Positions 54,714 to 64,000 of a stretch of 64,000 nucleotides of DNA are shown here, in pieces; position 1 is the stretch's first letter, and each line of letters opens with the position of its first letter. Both the position numbers and the translations under genes were made by a program. The DNA comes from Bacteroidales bacterium (GTDB lineage: Bacteria > Bacteroidota > Bacteroidia > Bacteroidales > WCHB1-69): contig JAFZZK010000035.1 in assembly GCA_017615795.1 (NCBI GenBank), positions 1 through 64,000 on the forward strand. Reading direction: 5' to 3'. Under the pieces are notes generated by a model. That model was not told where the DNA came from. It ran no database searches and saw nothing but the letters and a program-made list of their open reading frames with translations.

Positions 54714-56168
54714 ATGAAACAGAAAGACTTCATCTTCAATATTTGTCTGCTTCTGTTTCTCAACCTGTTAGTAAAGCCCTTCTGGCTATTAGGCGTGGAA
54801 GTCGGGGTACAGAACCAGGTGGGAGCGGCTGACTATGGCTTGTACTTTGCCATTTTCAACTTCTCCTACGTCTTCTATATGCTGCTGGATATGGGCATCT
54901 GCAATTTCAACAACCGCACGATTGCCCGCAACAACCAGCTACTGGACAAATACCTGTCTTCCATCATCGTCTTGAGGTTCATCCTCTGTCTGGTCTATTT
55001 CGCGGTGATTTACACAGTTGCGCTGATCATTGGCTACCGGGGAATGCAGCTGAAACTCCTTTTCTGGATCGGCTTCAACCAGTTCCTGAATGCCACAATG
55101 CTCTATCTGCGCTCCAACGTGTCGGCACTGCTGATGTTCAAGACCGACAGCTGCCTTTCGGTGCTCGACCGCCTGCTGGCCATCCTCTTCTGCGGGTTGC
55201 TGCTCTGGGGCCACATCACCGACAAGCCCTTCCAGATCGAATGGTTCGTCTATTGCCAGACCGCCGCCTATCTGATAGCGATTGCGGTGGCACTGGTCAT
55301 CGTTCTGAAAAAGTCGAAGCTGCGCAAATTGGCGTGGAACAAGAAACTCTCGCTGCTCATTTTAAAGAAAAGCCTGCCCTTTGCCCTGCTCACCTTGCTG
55401 ATGGCTTTCTACAACCGCATCGACTCTGTGATGATTGAGCGACTGCTACCGGTGGACATCGCCACCACGGAGGCAGGCATCTATGCCTCTGCATTCCGTC
55501 TGCTGGACGCGCTGGTGATGATTGCCTACCTCTTCTCCGTCATCCTGTTGCCGCTATTTTCCAAGATGATCAAGGATAACGAGAACATCCAGCCCATCGT
55601 GCGCACGGCGTTCTCATTCTTGTACGTCTTCGCCATCGGAGCCTCGGTGGTGTTGGTCTGCTACCGGGAACCCATCCTCTCATGGCTGTACAACGACCAC
55701 GTGGAGGCATCGGCAAACGTCTTTGCCATCCTGATCCCGTGCATCATTCCCATCGCCTTCACCTACGTGTTCGGCACCCTGCTGACCGCCAACGGCAGTC
55801 TGAAGAGACTCAACATCACGGCAATGGTGGGTATTGTGGTCAACATCCTGATCAACATCTTCCTGATACCGCGGTTCCAGGCGCGCGGTGCAGCCGTGGC
55901 GAGCCTCTGCACCCAGTCGGTTGTCTCCCTTCTGCAGTTTTTCATTGCCATCAAGGAGCTGCGCATACCCTTGCGCAGCATGCCGTGGATATCCTGTCTG
56001 CTCTTCACTGCCCTAATGATTTCCACAACTCTGCTCACCAGCCAACACCTGCACCTGCAACTCAAATATACCCTGGCGCTCCTTGTCGCCGTGACCCTGC
56101 TCTACGGCCTTGTCACGCGCCTCATCGACATCCGTGCCCTCCGCGAGACCATCACCCGAAAATCCTGA
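54714..56168 (+). CDS. Polysaccharide flippase (Wzx/MviN-like)
   Basis: A 484-residue inner-membrane protein with about 12-14 predicted helices of the oligosaccharide flippase/MATE-like superfamily. It resembles Bacteroidota exporters that move lipid-linked glycans. It begins 24 bp after leuS and is followed 6 bp later by tlyA. No glycosyltransferase genes are adjacent, so the glycan is unknown. Confidence 0.85.
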   Translation: MKQKDFIFNICLLLFLNLLVKPFWLLGVEVGVQNQVGAADYGLYFAIFNFSYVFYMLLDMGICNFNNRTIARNNQLLDKYLSSIIVLRFILCLVYFAVIYTVALIIGYRGMQLKLLFWIGFNQFLNATMLYLRSNVSALLMFKTDSCLSVLDRLLAILFCGLLLWGHITDKPFQIEWFVYCQTAAYLIAIAVALVIVLKKSKLRKLAWNKKLSLLILKKSLPFALLTLLMAFYNRIDSVMIERLLPVDIATTEAGIYASAFRLLDALVMIAYLFSVILLPLFSKMIKDNENIQPIVRTAFSFLYVFAIGASVVLVCYREPILSWLYNDHVEASANVFAILIPCIIPIAFTYVFGTLLTANGSLKRLNITAMVGIVVNILINIFLIPRFQARGAAVASLCTQSVVSLLQFFIAIKELRIPLRSMPWISCLLFTALMISTTLLTSQHLHLQLKYTLALLVAVTLLYGLVTRLIDIRALRETITRKS

Positions 56169-56174
56169 CTTACC

Positions 56175-56975
56175 ATGCGCCTTGACAAATATCTTGTAGA
56201 AAAGCAACTCTTCCCCTCCCGTGAAAAAGCCCAAACCGCCATCCGGCAGCGTACCGTCATGATCGACGGGCACATCGCCACGAAAGCATCGCAAGAGGTT
56301 AACGACAACATGTATGTGGAGGTCATCGACATCTTCAACAAGTACGTCAGCATGGGAGGACTGAAGTTGGAGAAGGCCATCCAGACCTTCGGGTTGGATT
56401 TCCACGACAAATGGGTGCTCGACATCGGCAGTTCCACGGGCGGATTCACCGACTGCGCCCTGCAGCATGGCGCCGCACACGTCGTGGCAGTGGACGTAGG
56501 AACCCAGCAACTGGCCGACAGCCTGCGACAGGACGAGTGCGTCACATCGCTCGAAAATCAAGATTTCCGGGAGCTGTCACCCTCCAAACTTGAGAATCGC
56601 CAATTCGACTTCATCGTCTCCGATGTCTCGTTTATCTCCCTCACCTACATACTCCCCTATTGCGCACAATTCCTGAAACCCGACGGGCTGATGATGCTGC
56701 TCATCAAACCGCAATTCGAGGCCGGTCCCTCATTTCTGAGTCGCGGCGGCATCGTCAACAATGAGAAAGGATACAAGGTTGCCGTCAGCAAAGTGGTGGA
56801 AGAAGCCCTCAACCAAGGATTTCACCTCCAAGACATCGCTGTTTCCACCCTTTTTGAAATCCACAAGAACGTGGAATTCCTGGCCCTCTTCGGCCGTCAG
56901 CCCAACGGTTTTCGATTAGACATGAACAAGCTCTGCAACGAAGTCAAGGAAACTAAAATGCATCTCAAGGGATAA
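56175..56975 (+). CDS. tlyA: TlyA-family rRNA 2'-O-methyltransferase
   Basis: A 266-residue protein with an N-terminal S4 RNA-binding domain (RLDKYLVEKQLFPSREKAQ) and a FtsJ-type methyltransferase domain (DIGSSTGGFTDCALQHGA near 80-95). TlyA methylates 16S and 23S rRNA cytidines and affects capreomycin sensitivity. It was formerly called hemolysin A, but it is not a toxin in this sense. It faces groEL convergently. Confidence 0.92.
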   Translation: MRLDKYLVEKQLFPSREKAQTAIRQRTVMIDGHIATKASQEVNDNMYVEVIDIFNKYVSMGGLKLEKAIQTFGLDFHDKWVLDIGSSTGGFTDCALQHGAAHVVAVDVGTQQLADSLRQDECVTSLENQDFRELSPSKLENRQFDFIVSDVSFISLTYILPYCAQFLKPDGLMMLLIKPQFEAGPSFLSRGGIVNNEKGYKVAVSKVVEEALNQGFHLQDIAVSTLFEIHKNVEFLALFGRQPNGFRLDMNKLCNEVKETKMHLKG

Positions 56976-56983
56976 AAACAAAA

Positions 56984-57009
56984 GAGGGATGACATTTCTG
57001 CCATCCCTC
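56984..57009 (-). terminator. groESL terminator
   Basis: On the minus strand GAGGGATG and CATCCCTC form an 8-bp stem with a 10-base loop, followed by a TTTTGTTTTT tract. It lies 30 bp after groEL; the tlyA side has no T tract. Confidence 0.8.
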
Positions 57010-57038
57010 CTGAAAAGCAATAGATAAAACAATGAATT

Positions 57039-58676
<1,638 letters not shown>

Positions 58677-58741
58677 TTATAGTTGTTGAATTGTTGATTT
58701 GATGATTTGATAAATTGTATGATTTTGAATCAAGCAGTGTG

Positions 58742-59017
58742 TTAGCAGATAGCGTAGATGTCACTCTCCTTCATGATGAGGTAAGTCTCGCCGTCAAGTT
58801 GGATTTCAGTGCCGGAATACTTGCCATAGAGCACATTGTCCTTCACTTTCACAGTCATCGGTTCGTCCTTTTTGCCAGGTCCCACGGCGACAACGACGCC
58901 CTTTTGGGGTTTCTCCTTCGCGGTATCGGGGATGATGATGCCGCCGGCAGTCTTCTGCTCAGCTTCTGCAGGCTTAACTAAAACCCTGTCTGCTAATGGT
59001 TTAATAGTACATTTCAT
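58742..59017 (-). CDS. groES: Co-chaperonin GroES
   Basis: A 91-residue co-chaperonin with the mobile loop region [20 protein letters not shown] and a C-terminal KESDIYAIC. It precedes groEL on the minus strand. A TATTTTTG element upstream at 59059-59066 serves as a standard promoter; I saw no CIRCE inverted repeat. Confidence 0.97.
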   Translation of the reverse strand: MKCTIKPLADRVLVKPAEAEQKTAGGIIIPDTAKEKPQKGVVVAVGPGKKDEPMTVKVKDNVLYGKYSGTEIQLDGETYLIMKESDIYAIC

Positions 59018-59058
59018 AATTCTGAGTTTTTAATTGGTTATTTTGAATATTACGTTTG

Positions 59059-59066
59059 CAAAAATA
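59059..59066 (-). promoter_or_regulatory. groESL promoter -7 element
   Basis: TATTTTTG followed by CAAACG on the minus strand, 42 bp before groES. A TTTG at 59083-59086 (minus) is 16 bp upstream, shorter than the usual spacing. Confidence 0.6.
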
Positions 59067-59178
59067 ATGCGCTATTGTTTTGCAAATTCTGTGCCAAAAA
59101 CCAAAATCGACCGACACTGACACGACATTCCTCAGCAGTCTGCCAAAATGTCACCTCCCCACAAATCCGAAAAAAAAC

Positions 59179-59186
59179 TATCTTTG
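59179..59186 (+). promoter_or_regulatory. Promoter -7 element for the small membrane protein-GH89 pair
   Basis: TATCTTTG followed by CCAATC, 34 bp before the ATG at 59221. Confidence 0.65.
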
Positions 59187-59220
59187 CCAATCGTTTCACG
59201 ACCCTTGACCATCAGGCCCT

Positions 59221-59643
59221 ATGTTTCGCAGAATCGTCTTTATGTTCCTCTTCGTATGGCAGCTGCCGCAAAATCTGGTGGCACTGGCCATTTTGCCCTT
59301 TTTAGGCAAACTCAAAGTGGTGGCCCGGCGAAATTACTGCATCGGATTTTCGGCCAGCCGGTTTCCGAACAAAGCCAGTGGCGTATCTTTGGGCAATTTT
59401 GTCTTTCTTCACCCCGAAAACATCCACGACGACTTCACCATTCGCCATGAAATGGACGGGCATACCGTCGACTCCAAACTTTTCGGACCTTTATACCTAT
59501 TTATTATAGGTATTCCATCCCTGTTGCACATCCTGCTCATGAAAAAAGGAAGCAACTATTATGATTTCTACACGGAACGAAGAGCCAACCGAAACGCAAA
59601 AATAGCGCCTCCAAACCAAATATCAAAAAAAAACATACAATGA
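59221..59643 (+). CDS. Small membrane protein with HExxxH-like motif
   Basis: A 140-residue protein with two or three predicted membrane segments. The segment RHEMDGHTVDSKLFGPLYLF resembles a Bacteroidota/Firmicutes family usually reading HEYGHT, a metallopeptidase-like motif. Here it is HEMDGHT, an insertion of one residue (HExxGH), so zinc binding is uncertain. Its stop overlaps the GH89 start in ATGA, so the two are coupled. Confidence 0.6.
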   Translation: MFRRIVFMFLFVWQLPQNLVALAILPFLGKLKVVARRNYCIGFSASRFPNKASGVSLGNFVFLHPENIHDDFTIRHEMDGHTVDSKLFGPLYLFIIGIPSLLHILLMKKGSNYYDFYTERRANRNAKIAPPNQISKKNIQ

Positions 59644-61805
59644 AAAAAACGATTCTGACTATGGCCTTCATACTCTCCCTGGCGTTGCTTTCCGGGCAAT
59701 CGAGGCCCATCGATGGCTTGGCAACGCGTATTCTGGGCGACAAAAGCACGAAATTCGAGTTCGTTTATCAATCAGACACCGCCGACTACTTTGTGCTTAG
59801 CCAGCATGGCGACAAAGTGCGCATTGTCGGCAACAACGACAACTCGTTGGCGATGGGGCTCAACCATTATCTGAAGTATTATGCAAAGACGCACGTCTCT
59901 TGGTCCCTGCGCGAGCCTGTCGAATTGCCCGACCTGTTGCCGCCCGTGGACGCGCCTGTGCGTCGCGAGGCACTTGTCAAGGACCGATTCTTCCTCAACT
60001 ATTGCACATACGGATACACCATGCCGTGGTGGAACTGGGAAATGTGGGAAAGATTCATCGACTGGATGGCTCTCAATGGAATCAACATGCCGCTGGCCAT
60101 CACCGGGCAGGAAGCCGTTTGGTATGAAGTCTGGCGCGAATTCGGGCTTACGGATGCCGAAGTGCGCAACTACTTCTCCGGTCCCGCACATCTGCCATGG
60201 CACCGCATGGCCAACTTGGACGGCTTTGGCGGCCCGCTGCCCATGTCGTGGCTGACTGGGCAGAAAGAACTGCAGAAAAAAATTGTCCAAAGAGAGCGGG
60301 AACTCAACATGACGCCCGTTCTGCCAGCCTTTGCTGGACACGTGCCTGCCCAAATCGCACAAAAATTCCCCCAGGCCGACATCCAGCAACTCAGCGCGTG
60401 GTGCGGCTTTGAGCCCACCTTTTTCCTCAACTCCAACGATTCGCTCTTTTCTGTCATCCAACGCATGTTCATGACCAAGATGACGGAAATGTTCGGCACC
60501 GACCACATCTACGGCGTGGACCCGTTCAACGAGATGGACCCTCCCAGCTGGGAGCCCGAATACCTGGCTGACGTTTCCAAACATATCTATTCCTCGCTAC
60601 GCGACGTGGACCCGCAGGCACGCTGGCTCCAGATGACGTGGGTCTTCTACTACAAACGCAAGTCCTGGACCCCAGAGCGCCTGCACGCCTATCTCACCGC
60701 CGTGCCCGCCGACCGGCTTGTACTGCTCGACTATTTCTGCGAGAAAACCGAAGTGTGGCGCACCACCGAAAGTTTCTACGGGCAACCCTTCGTCTGGTGC
60801 TACCTCGGCAACTTCGGCGGCAACACCATGCTGGTGGGTGATATCGTGGCGCTGGACCGCAAACTCGACACCGCTTTGCGCGAAGCCGGCCCCAACATGA
60901 CGGGCATCGGCTCCACCCTCGAGTCTTTCGACGTAAGCCCGCAAATCTTCGAATTTCTCTTCGAACGAGTCTGGAATCCCCATCTTGACATAAATGTCTG
61001 GACGGAGATGTGGGCTGACAAACGGTCTGGCCTCGCTGACGATGCGCTTTCGCGTACAGCCTGGCACAGTCTGGTGCAGAAAATCTATCACGACTGGTCG
61101 TTCTACGGTCTCGGCACACAGCTGGTAGCCCGGCCCTCGCTTGAGGGGCATGGCACCTATTACACCAAACCCTACTATTCTTACGACAACAAGGACTTGC
61201 GCATCGCGACCGCGGCGCTCCTGAACGCCGCGCAACAAGCCAAAAACAAAGGCATCAAACTTCGGGACAGCCAGCGCTACGATTTGGTCAATTTCGCCTC
61301 GCAGTATTTGGGCAACTGCTTCATGGACATCCGCAACGACTTCACGCAAGCCTACAAGCGTGGCGACGTGCCGGAGATGCGGCGGCAGGTTGACCTGGCC
61401 AACCAACTGTTCAACGACGTGGACGCCTTGCTCAGCACACACCCGTCATTCATGCTCGGACCGTGGGTCTCCGACGCGCGCGCCCTGGGAAGCACGCCCG
61501 AAGAGGCCGACTACTACGAGCGACAGGCCAAGACACTCCTCACCATCTGGGGAGGACCCGTCCTGAACGACTACGCCAACCGTATGTGGGGCGGACTTGT
61601 CAAAGACTACTACGCCGAACGATGGAACCGGTTTTTCTCCGCGGTCATCAAGGCTGCCGAAAAAGGGGTTGACTTCGACGAGAAAGCCTTCGGCGAAGAA
61701 CTCTCCAACTTCGAGAACGCATGGCCCGACATCCGCAAAAGCTACCCTACAGAACCAACCGGCAACACATTGGAAACTGTGGAAAAGATTCTGAGAAGAT
61801 ATTGA
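59640..61805 (+). CDS. Alpha-N-acetylglucosaminidase (GH89)
   Basis: A 721-residue exported glycosidase with a signal peptide (about 1-20). The family signature is clear: MPWWNWEMWERFIDWMALNGIN, PLAITGQEAVWYEVW and the acid/base segment YGVDPFNEMDPPSWEP. GH89 enzymes remove terminal alpha-GlcNAc from mucin-type and heparan-type glycans, which suggests a host-glycan-degrading lifestyle. It follows the small membrane protein with a 4-bp overlap. Confidence 0.92.
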   Translation: MKKTILTMAFILSLALLSGQSRPIDGLATRILGDKSTKFEFVYQSDTADYFVLSQHGDKVRIVGNNDNSLAMGLNHYLKYYAKTHVSWSLREPVELPDLLPPVDAPVRREALVKDRFFLNYCTYGYTMPWWNWEMWERFIDWMALNGINMPLAITGQEAVWYEVWREFGLTDAEVRNYFSGPAHLPWHRMANLDGFGGPLPMSWLTGQKELQKKIVQRERELNMTPVLPAFAGHVPAQIAQKFPQADIQQLSAWCGFEPTFFLNSNDSLFSVIQRMFMTKMTEMFGTDHIYGVDPFNEMDPPSWEPEYLADVSKHIYSSLRDVDPQARWLQMTWVFYYKRKSWTPERLHAYLTAVPADRLVLLDYFCEKTEVWRTTESFYGQPFVWCYLGNFGGNTMLVGDIVALDRKLDTALREAGPNMTGIGSTLESFDVSPQIFEFLFERVWNPHLDINVWTEMWADKRSGLADDALSRTAWHSLVQKIYHDWSFYGLGTQLVARPSLEGHGTYYTKPYYSYDNKDLRIATAALLNAAQQAKNKGIKLRDSQRYDLVNFASQYLGNCFMDIRNDFTQAYKRGDVPEMRRQVDLANQLFNDVDALLSTHPSFMLGPWVSDARALGSTPEEADYYERQAKTLLTIWGGPVLNDYANRMWGGLVKDYYAERWNRFFSAVIKAAEKGVDFDEKAFGEELSNFENAWPDIRKSYPTEPTGNTLETVEKILRRY

Positions 61806-61880
61806 TAAACACAAAATTCAAAGCACAAGGCGAATATTACCTTGATATTAATTTCCACAGACCCCATTCACTATTTTTTT

Positions 61881-61888
61881 TATCTTTG
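61881..61888 (+). promoter_or_regulatory. Promoter -7 element of the 61914 gene
   Basis: TATCTTTG followed by CACCCT, 25 bp before ATG 61914; an earlier in-frame ATG at 61842 lies upstream of it and is rejected as the start. Confidence 0.75.
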
Positions 61889-61913
61889 CACCCTAATTCT
61901 AACAAGACAACAC

Positions 61914-62588
61914 ATGGACGATTCATTGTGTAACCTACTGATTACCAAAGGACAACTCAAACAAGACATCTTCTCTATCACATTGGAGACGATGCAGCTT
62001 TTCAAAGAATGCGCCAAGAGCTTCGAAGATTTCTATCGCGTCAACTATGCAGACGACCACGAGGACATTCCCGTGCGCTACGACAACAAGACGCAATACC
62101 AGTTCCAGCTCAAATTCGCCGGCGACGTGCTGGTGTTCCTGATGCACAGCAACATTTTCGAGTTCTCACGCGATCACGAAGTTATGCGCACACCCTACAT
62201 CAAAGAGGATAAAACCCGTTCCTATTGCGGCATGATCCAAATCTTCAATTTCCTCGGCGACTCGTTCAAGTACAACCGCATCAACGACCTGGGTTATATG
62301 ATCGGCCGTATACTCATCAACAAGGACGGCCATTATTATATCGAAGGCAAACGCGAGCTGGCCCAAGTGCTGAACAATTTCAGCAGCAACAAAATCGACA
62401 AGGAGTCCGTCAAGGAGATACTCAAATCCGCGATAACTTACACCATAAACTTCGATTTGTTGGTCCCGGACTACGAGGAAACGAAGATAATTTCGGTAAA
62501 CGACATGCTCCAAATCGAGGACCAGAACAACATCAGAACTGCTAAACGTCTGGGATTCAGGTTTGAACAAGATAAAGACGAGGCATAG
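61914..62588 (+). CDS. Conserved hypothetical protein
   Basis: A 224-residue cytosolic protein, charged and mixed alpha/beta, with no signal peptide, membrane segment or recognised motif. It ends in an acidic tail (EQDKDEA). I do not recognise its family. It has its own promoter and lies just upstream of the tRNA-Glu gene. Confidence 0.7.
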   Translation: MDDSLCNLLITKGQLKQDIFSITLETMQLFKECAKSFEDFYRVNYADDHEDIPVRYDNKTQYQFQLKFAGDVLVFLMHSNIFEFSRDHEVMRTPYIKEDKTRSYCGMIQIFNFLGDSFKYNRINDLGYMIGRILINKDGHYYIEGKRELAQVLNNFSSNKIDKESVKEILKSAITYTINFDLLVPDYEETKIISVNDMLQIEDQNNIRTAKRLGFRFEQDKDEA

Positions 62589-62631
62589 GATTTTTTTATT
62601 CCGAGAAAAACGGAGGTAAAAGAAAAAAGTG

Positions 62632-62639
62632 TATTTTTG
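62632..62639 (+). promoter_or_regulatory. tRNA-Glu promoter -7 element
   Basis: TATTTTTG followed by CCGCGTC, 23 bp before the tRNA. Confidence 0.75.
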
Positions 62640-62662
62640 CCGCGTCAAAAAAGACACTTGTT

Positions 62663-62737
62663 GGCGAGTTCGTCTAGTTGGCCTAGGACGTCAGATTTTC
62701 ATTCTGAAGATCAGGAGTTCGAATCTCCTACTCGCTA
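62663..62737 (+). tRNA. tRNA-Glu (anticodon UUC)
   Basis: A 75-nt cloverleaf. The acceptor stem pairs GGCGAGT with ACTCGCT (one G-U at the end), the anticodon loop is TTTTCAT giving UUC, and the T loop reads GGAGTTCGAATCTCC. The 3' CCA is not encoded. Confidence 0.96.
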
Positions 62738-62752
62738 CAAAACCAAAACAAC

Positions 62753-62787
62753 ACGCTGAAAATCAAATTATAAGTGGTTTTCAGCGT
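62753..62787 (+). terminator. Terminator after tRNA-Glu
   Basis: A perfect 10-bp stem ACGCTGAAAA / TTTTCAGCGT with a 15-base loop, followed by TTTTG. Confidence 0.85.
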
Positions 62788-62858
62788 TTTTGTTGATACA
62801 GAATTGAGACAAACGGCAACCATTCCATCAGAAAGTCTTCCAGAAATAAGCGTTTGCT

Positions 62859-64000
62859 ATGGAAATCAACGAGGCGACACAGGCTTTTATCCACGCGCAC
62901 CAGAATGATGATGTACGAAAGTTGGCCTTGCAAGGTTGCAAAGACCCGCAAGTAAACATACCGCTCGCCCTGCAGCAAATCAAAGGGCGCCAAAAAGCCA
63001 AGGAAAAATTGCCGGAGCACTACGCCCACGACGGGATTCTATACCCTGCAACCCTTTCCTTAGAACAATGTTCATCCGCCGCAACCGCCCACTATAAGAC
63101 GAGTTTGGCGGATGGAGATTCCCTTGCCGACCTTAGCGGCGGGTTTGGCGTGGACATGTTCGCCTTCGCCCGCCATTTCACGCAGTGCATCTACATCGAA
63201 CCCAACGGCGAACTTTGCGACATCACACAACACAACGCACATGTTTTCGGACTAACCAACATCAAAGTGCTGCAAGGGACCCTGGAAGAGCATCTGGCGA
63301 ATATCGGCATGGTGGACTGGCTCTATGTGGATCCGTCGCGCCGCGACCCCGACGGGCACCGGGTCGTCACATTGGAAGAGTGCTCCCCGAATCTCACTGA
63401 ATGTTTGGACGAGCTGCGCACCCACACACGCAAAGGTATACTTGTCAAGCTGTCTCCACTTATTGACATCAAGCACACTCTCAAGCAGTTGCCAGGCACA
63501 CACACCATCCATTCGGTTGCCGTCAATGGCGAATGCAAAGAGGTGCTATTTCTCTTGGATGCAAATAAGACACCGGTGCAAAACACGACCTGTATTGCGG
63601 CAAACATCCTGCGAGACAATATCCAAAGTTTCACATTCACGATGCAAGAGGAGGCATCTGCCCAGCCCCGACTGGCCGATGCGCCCCTTCCTTACCTGTA
63701 CGAGCCCAATGCCGCCATCCTCAAAGCCGGAGCCTTCAAGTGCATCGCCACACGCTTCAACCTTCAAAAATTACACCCCCACACCCATCTTTACAGCAAC
63801 GACACGCTTTTATCCGATTTTCCCGGGCGGGTGTTCCGGATCGAAGAGACCATCCCCTTCGGCAAAAATGCCCGAAAGTCGGTTGCTGAACGCACCAACA
63901 AGGCCAATGTATCCGTCAGAAATTTCCCAATAACTGCGGAAGAACTAAAAAAGACACTAAAGTTGAAAGACGGTGGGGACACCTATATTTTCGGCGCCAC
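62859..64000 (+). CDS. SAM-dependent methyltransferase/THUMP-like protein, 3' partial
   Basis: An open frame of at least 380 codons that runs off the window. It has a methyltransferase core with SLADLSGGFGVDMFAFARH as motif I (about residues 85-105), VDWLYVDPSRRD as the motif IV-like segment, and a C-terminal region resembling the THUMP-like domain of Bacteroidota RNA or class I methyltransferases. The start at 62859 (MEINEATQAFI) gives the usual N-terminus. Substrate is unknown; an RNA base is likely from the family. Confidence 0.75.
   Translation, partial: MEINEATQAFIHAHQNDDVRKLALQGCKDPQVNIPLALQQIKGRQKAKEKLPEHYAHDGILYPATLSLEQCSSAATAHYKTSLADGDSLADLSGGFGVDMFAFARHFTQCIYIEPNGELCDITQHNAHVFGLTNIKVLQGTLEEHLANIGMVDWLYVDPSRRDPDGHRVVTLEECSPNLTECLDELRTHTRKGILVKLSPLIDIKHTLKQLPGTHTIHSVAVNGECKEVLFLLDANKTPVQNTTCIAANILRDNIQSFTFTMQEEASAQPRLADAPLPYLYEPNAAILKAGAFKCIATRFNLQKLHPHTHLYSNDTLLSDFPGRVFRIEETIPFGKNARKSVAERTNKANVSVRNFPITAEELKKTLKLKDGGDTYIFGA

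Noticed and set aside
59018-59100. CIRCE/HrcA operator before groES
   Set aside because: No 9-bp inverted repeat of the CIRCE type is present between the promoter and the groES start.

Overview
The window is a chromosomal segment from a member of the Bacteroidota, most likely Bacteroidales. Three things point there. At least twelve genes are preceded by the Bacteroidota sigma factor's -7 element (TAnnTTTG, here always followed by C). Type IX secretion (T9SS) parts and a giant T9SS cargo protein are present. Housekeeping pairings such as rbfA beside a LolC/E-type permease, and porZ beside recO, fit the same group. The species cannot be named from the sequence. Most of the window has fairly GC-rich codon use; the exceptions are listed below.

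Layout. 2-4659: end of ettA, a KamB-like P-loop protein and pepP on the minus strand, then tpiA. 4677-12711: a cell-envelope operon-like run with a PorE-like OmpA lipoprotein candidate, murC, rbfA, a LolC/E-like permease, porZ and recO, closed by a terminator. 12838-28415: a roughly 15.6-kb, single-strand type II polyketide-like cluster of the aryl polyene/flexirubin class. It encodes an ammonia lyase, ketoreductase, ketosynthases, two ACPs, dehydratases, thioesterase, acyltransferase, methyltransferase, LolA-like carrier, glycosyltransferase and small transporters. It is interrupted at about 24.2-25.6 kb by a REP-associated tyrosine transposase with palindromic repeat arrays on both sides.

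28458-40599: a type I restriction-modification operon with two different HsdM subunits, one with catalytic motif NPPF and one with NPPY. This is the signature of the M1M2S class that makes m6A on one strand and m4C on the other. Three extra genes lie inside the operon: a Schlafen/AlbA-type ATPase between hsdM2 and hsdS, and, between hsdS and hsdR, a nuclease-NACHT protein and a nucleotidyltransferase fused to a TIR/deoxyribosyltransferase-like domain. The last two and the 3' half of hsdS are strikingly AT-rich. A 35-bp exact duplication of the hsdR start brackets the nucleotidyltransferase-TIR gene, and two copies of a roughly 110-bp repeat bracket the Schlafen gene. I consider this nested defence island the most interesting system in the window.

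40678-64000: housekeeping and surface genes: ruvX, def, a TPR lipoprotein, rnhB, a membrane protein, a 2,602-residue repeat protein with a T9SS C-terminal signal, leuS, a polysaccharide flippase, tlyA, groEL/groES, a possible small membrane metallopeptidase, a GH89 alpha-N-acetylglucosaminidase, a hypothetical protein, tRNA-Glu(UUC), and a methyltransferase/THUMP-like gene cut by the window end.

How the parts may work together: PorE-like and PorZ proteins belong to the machine that would secrete and anchor the giant adhesin. The polyene-type cluster would build an outer-membrane aryl lipid, with LolA-like and transporter genes moving the product. The restriction operon would give layered anti-phage defence. 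These links are inferences from family knowledge and gene order.
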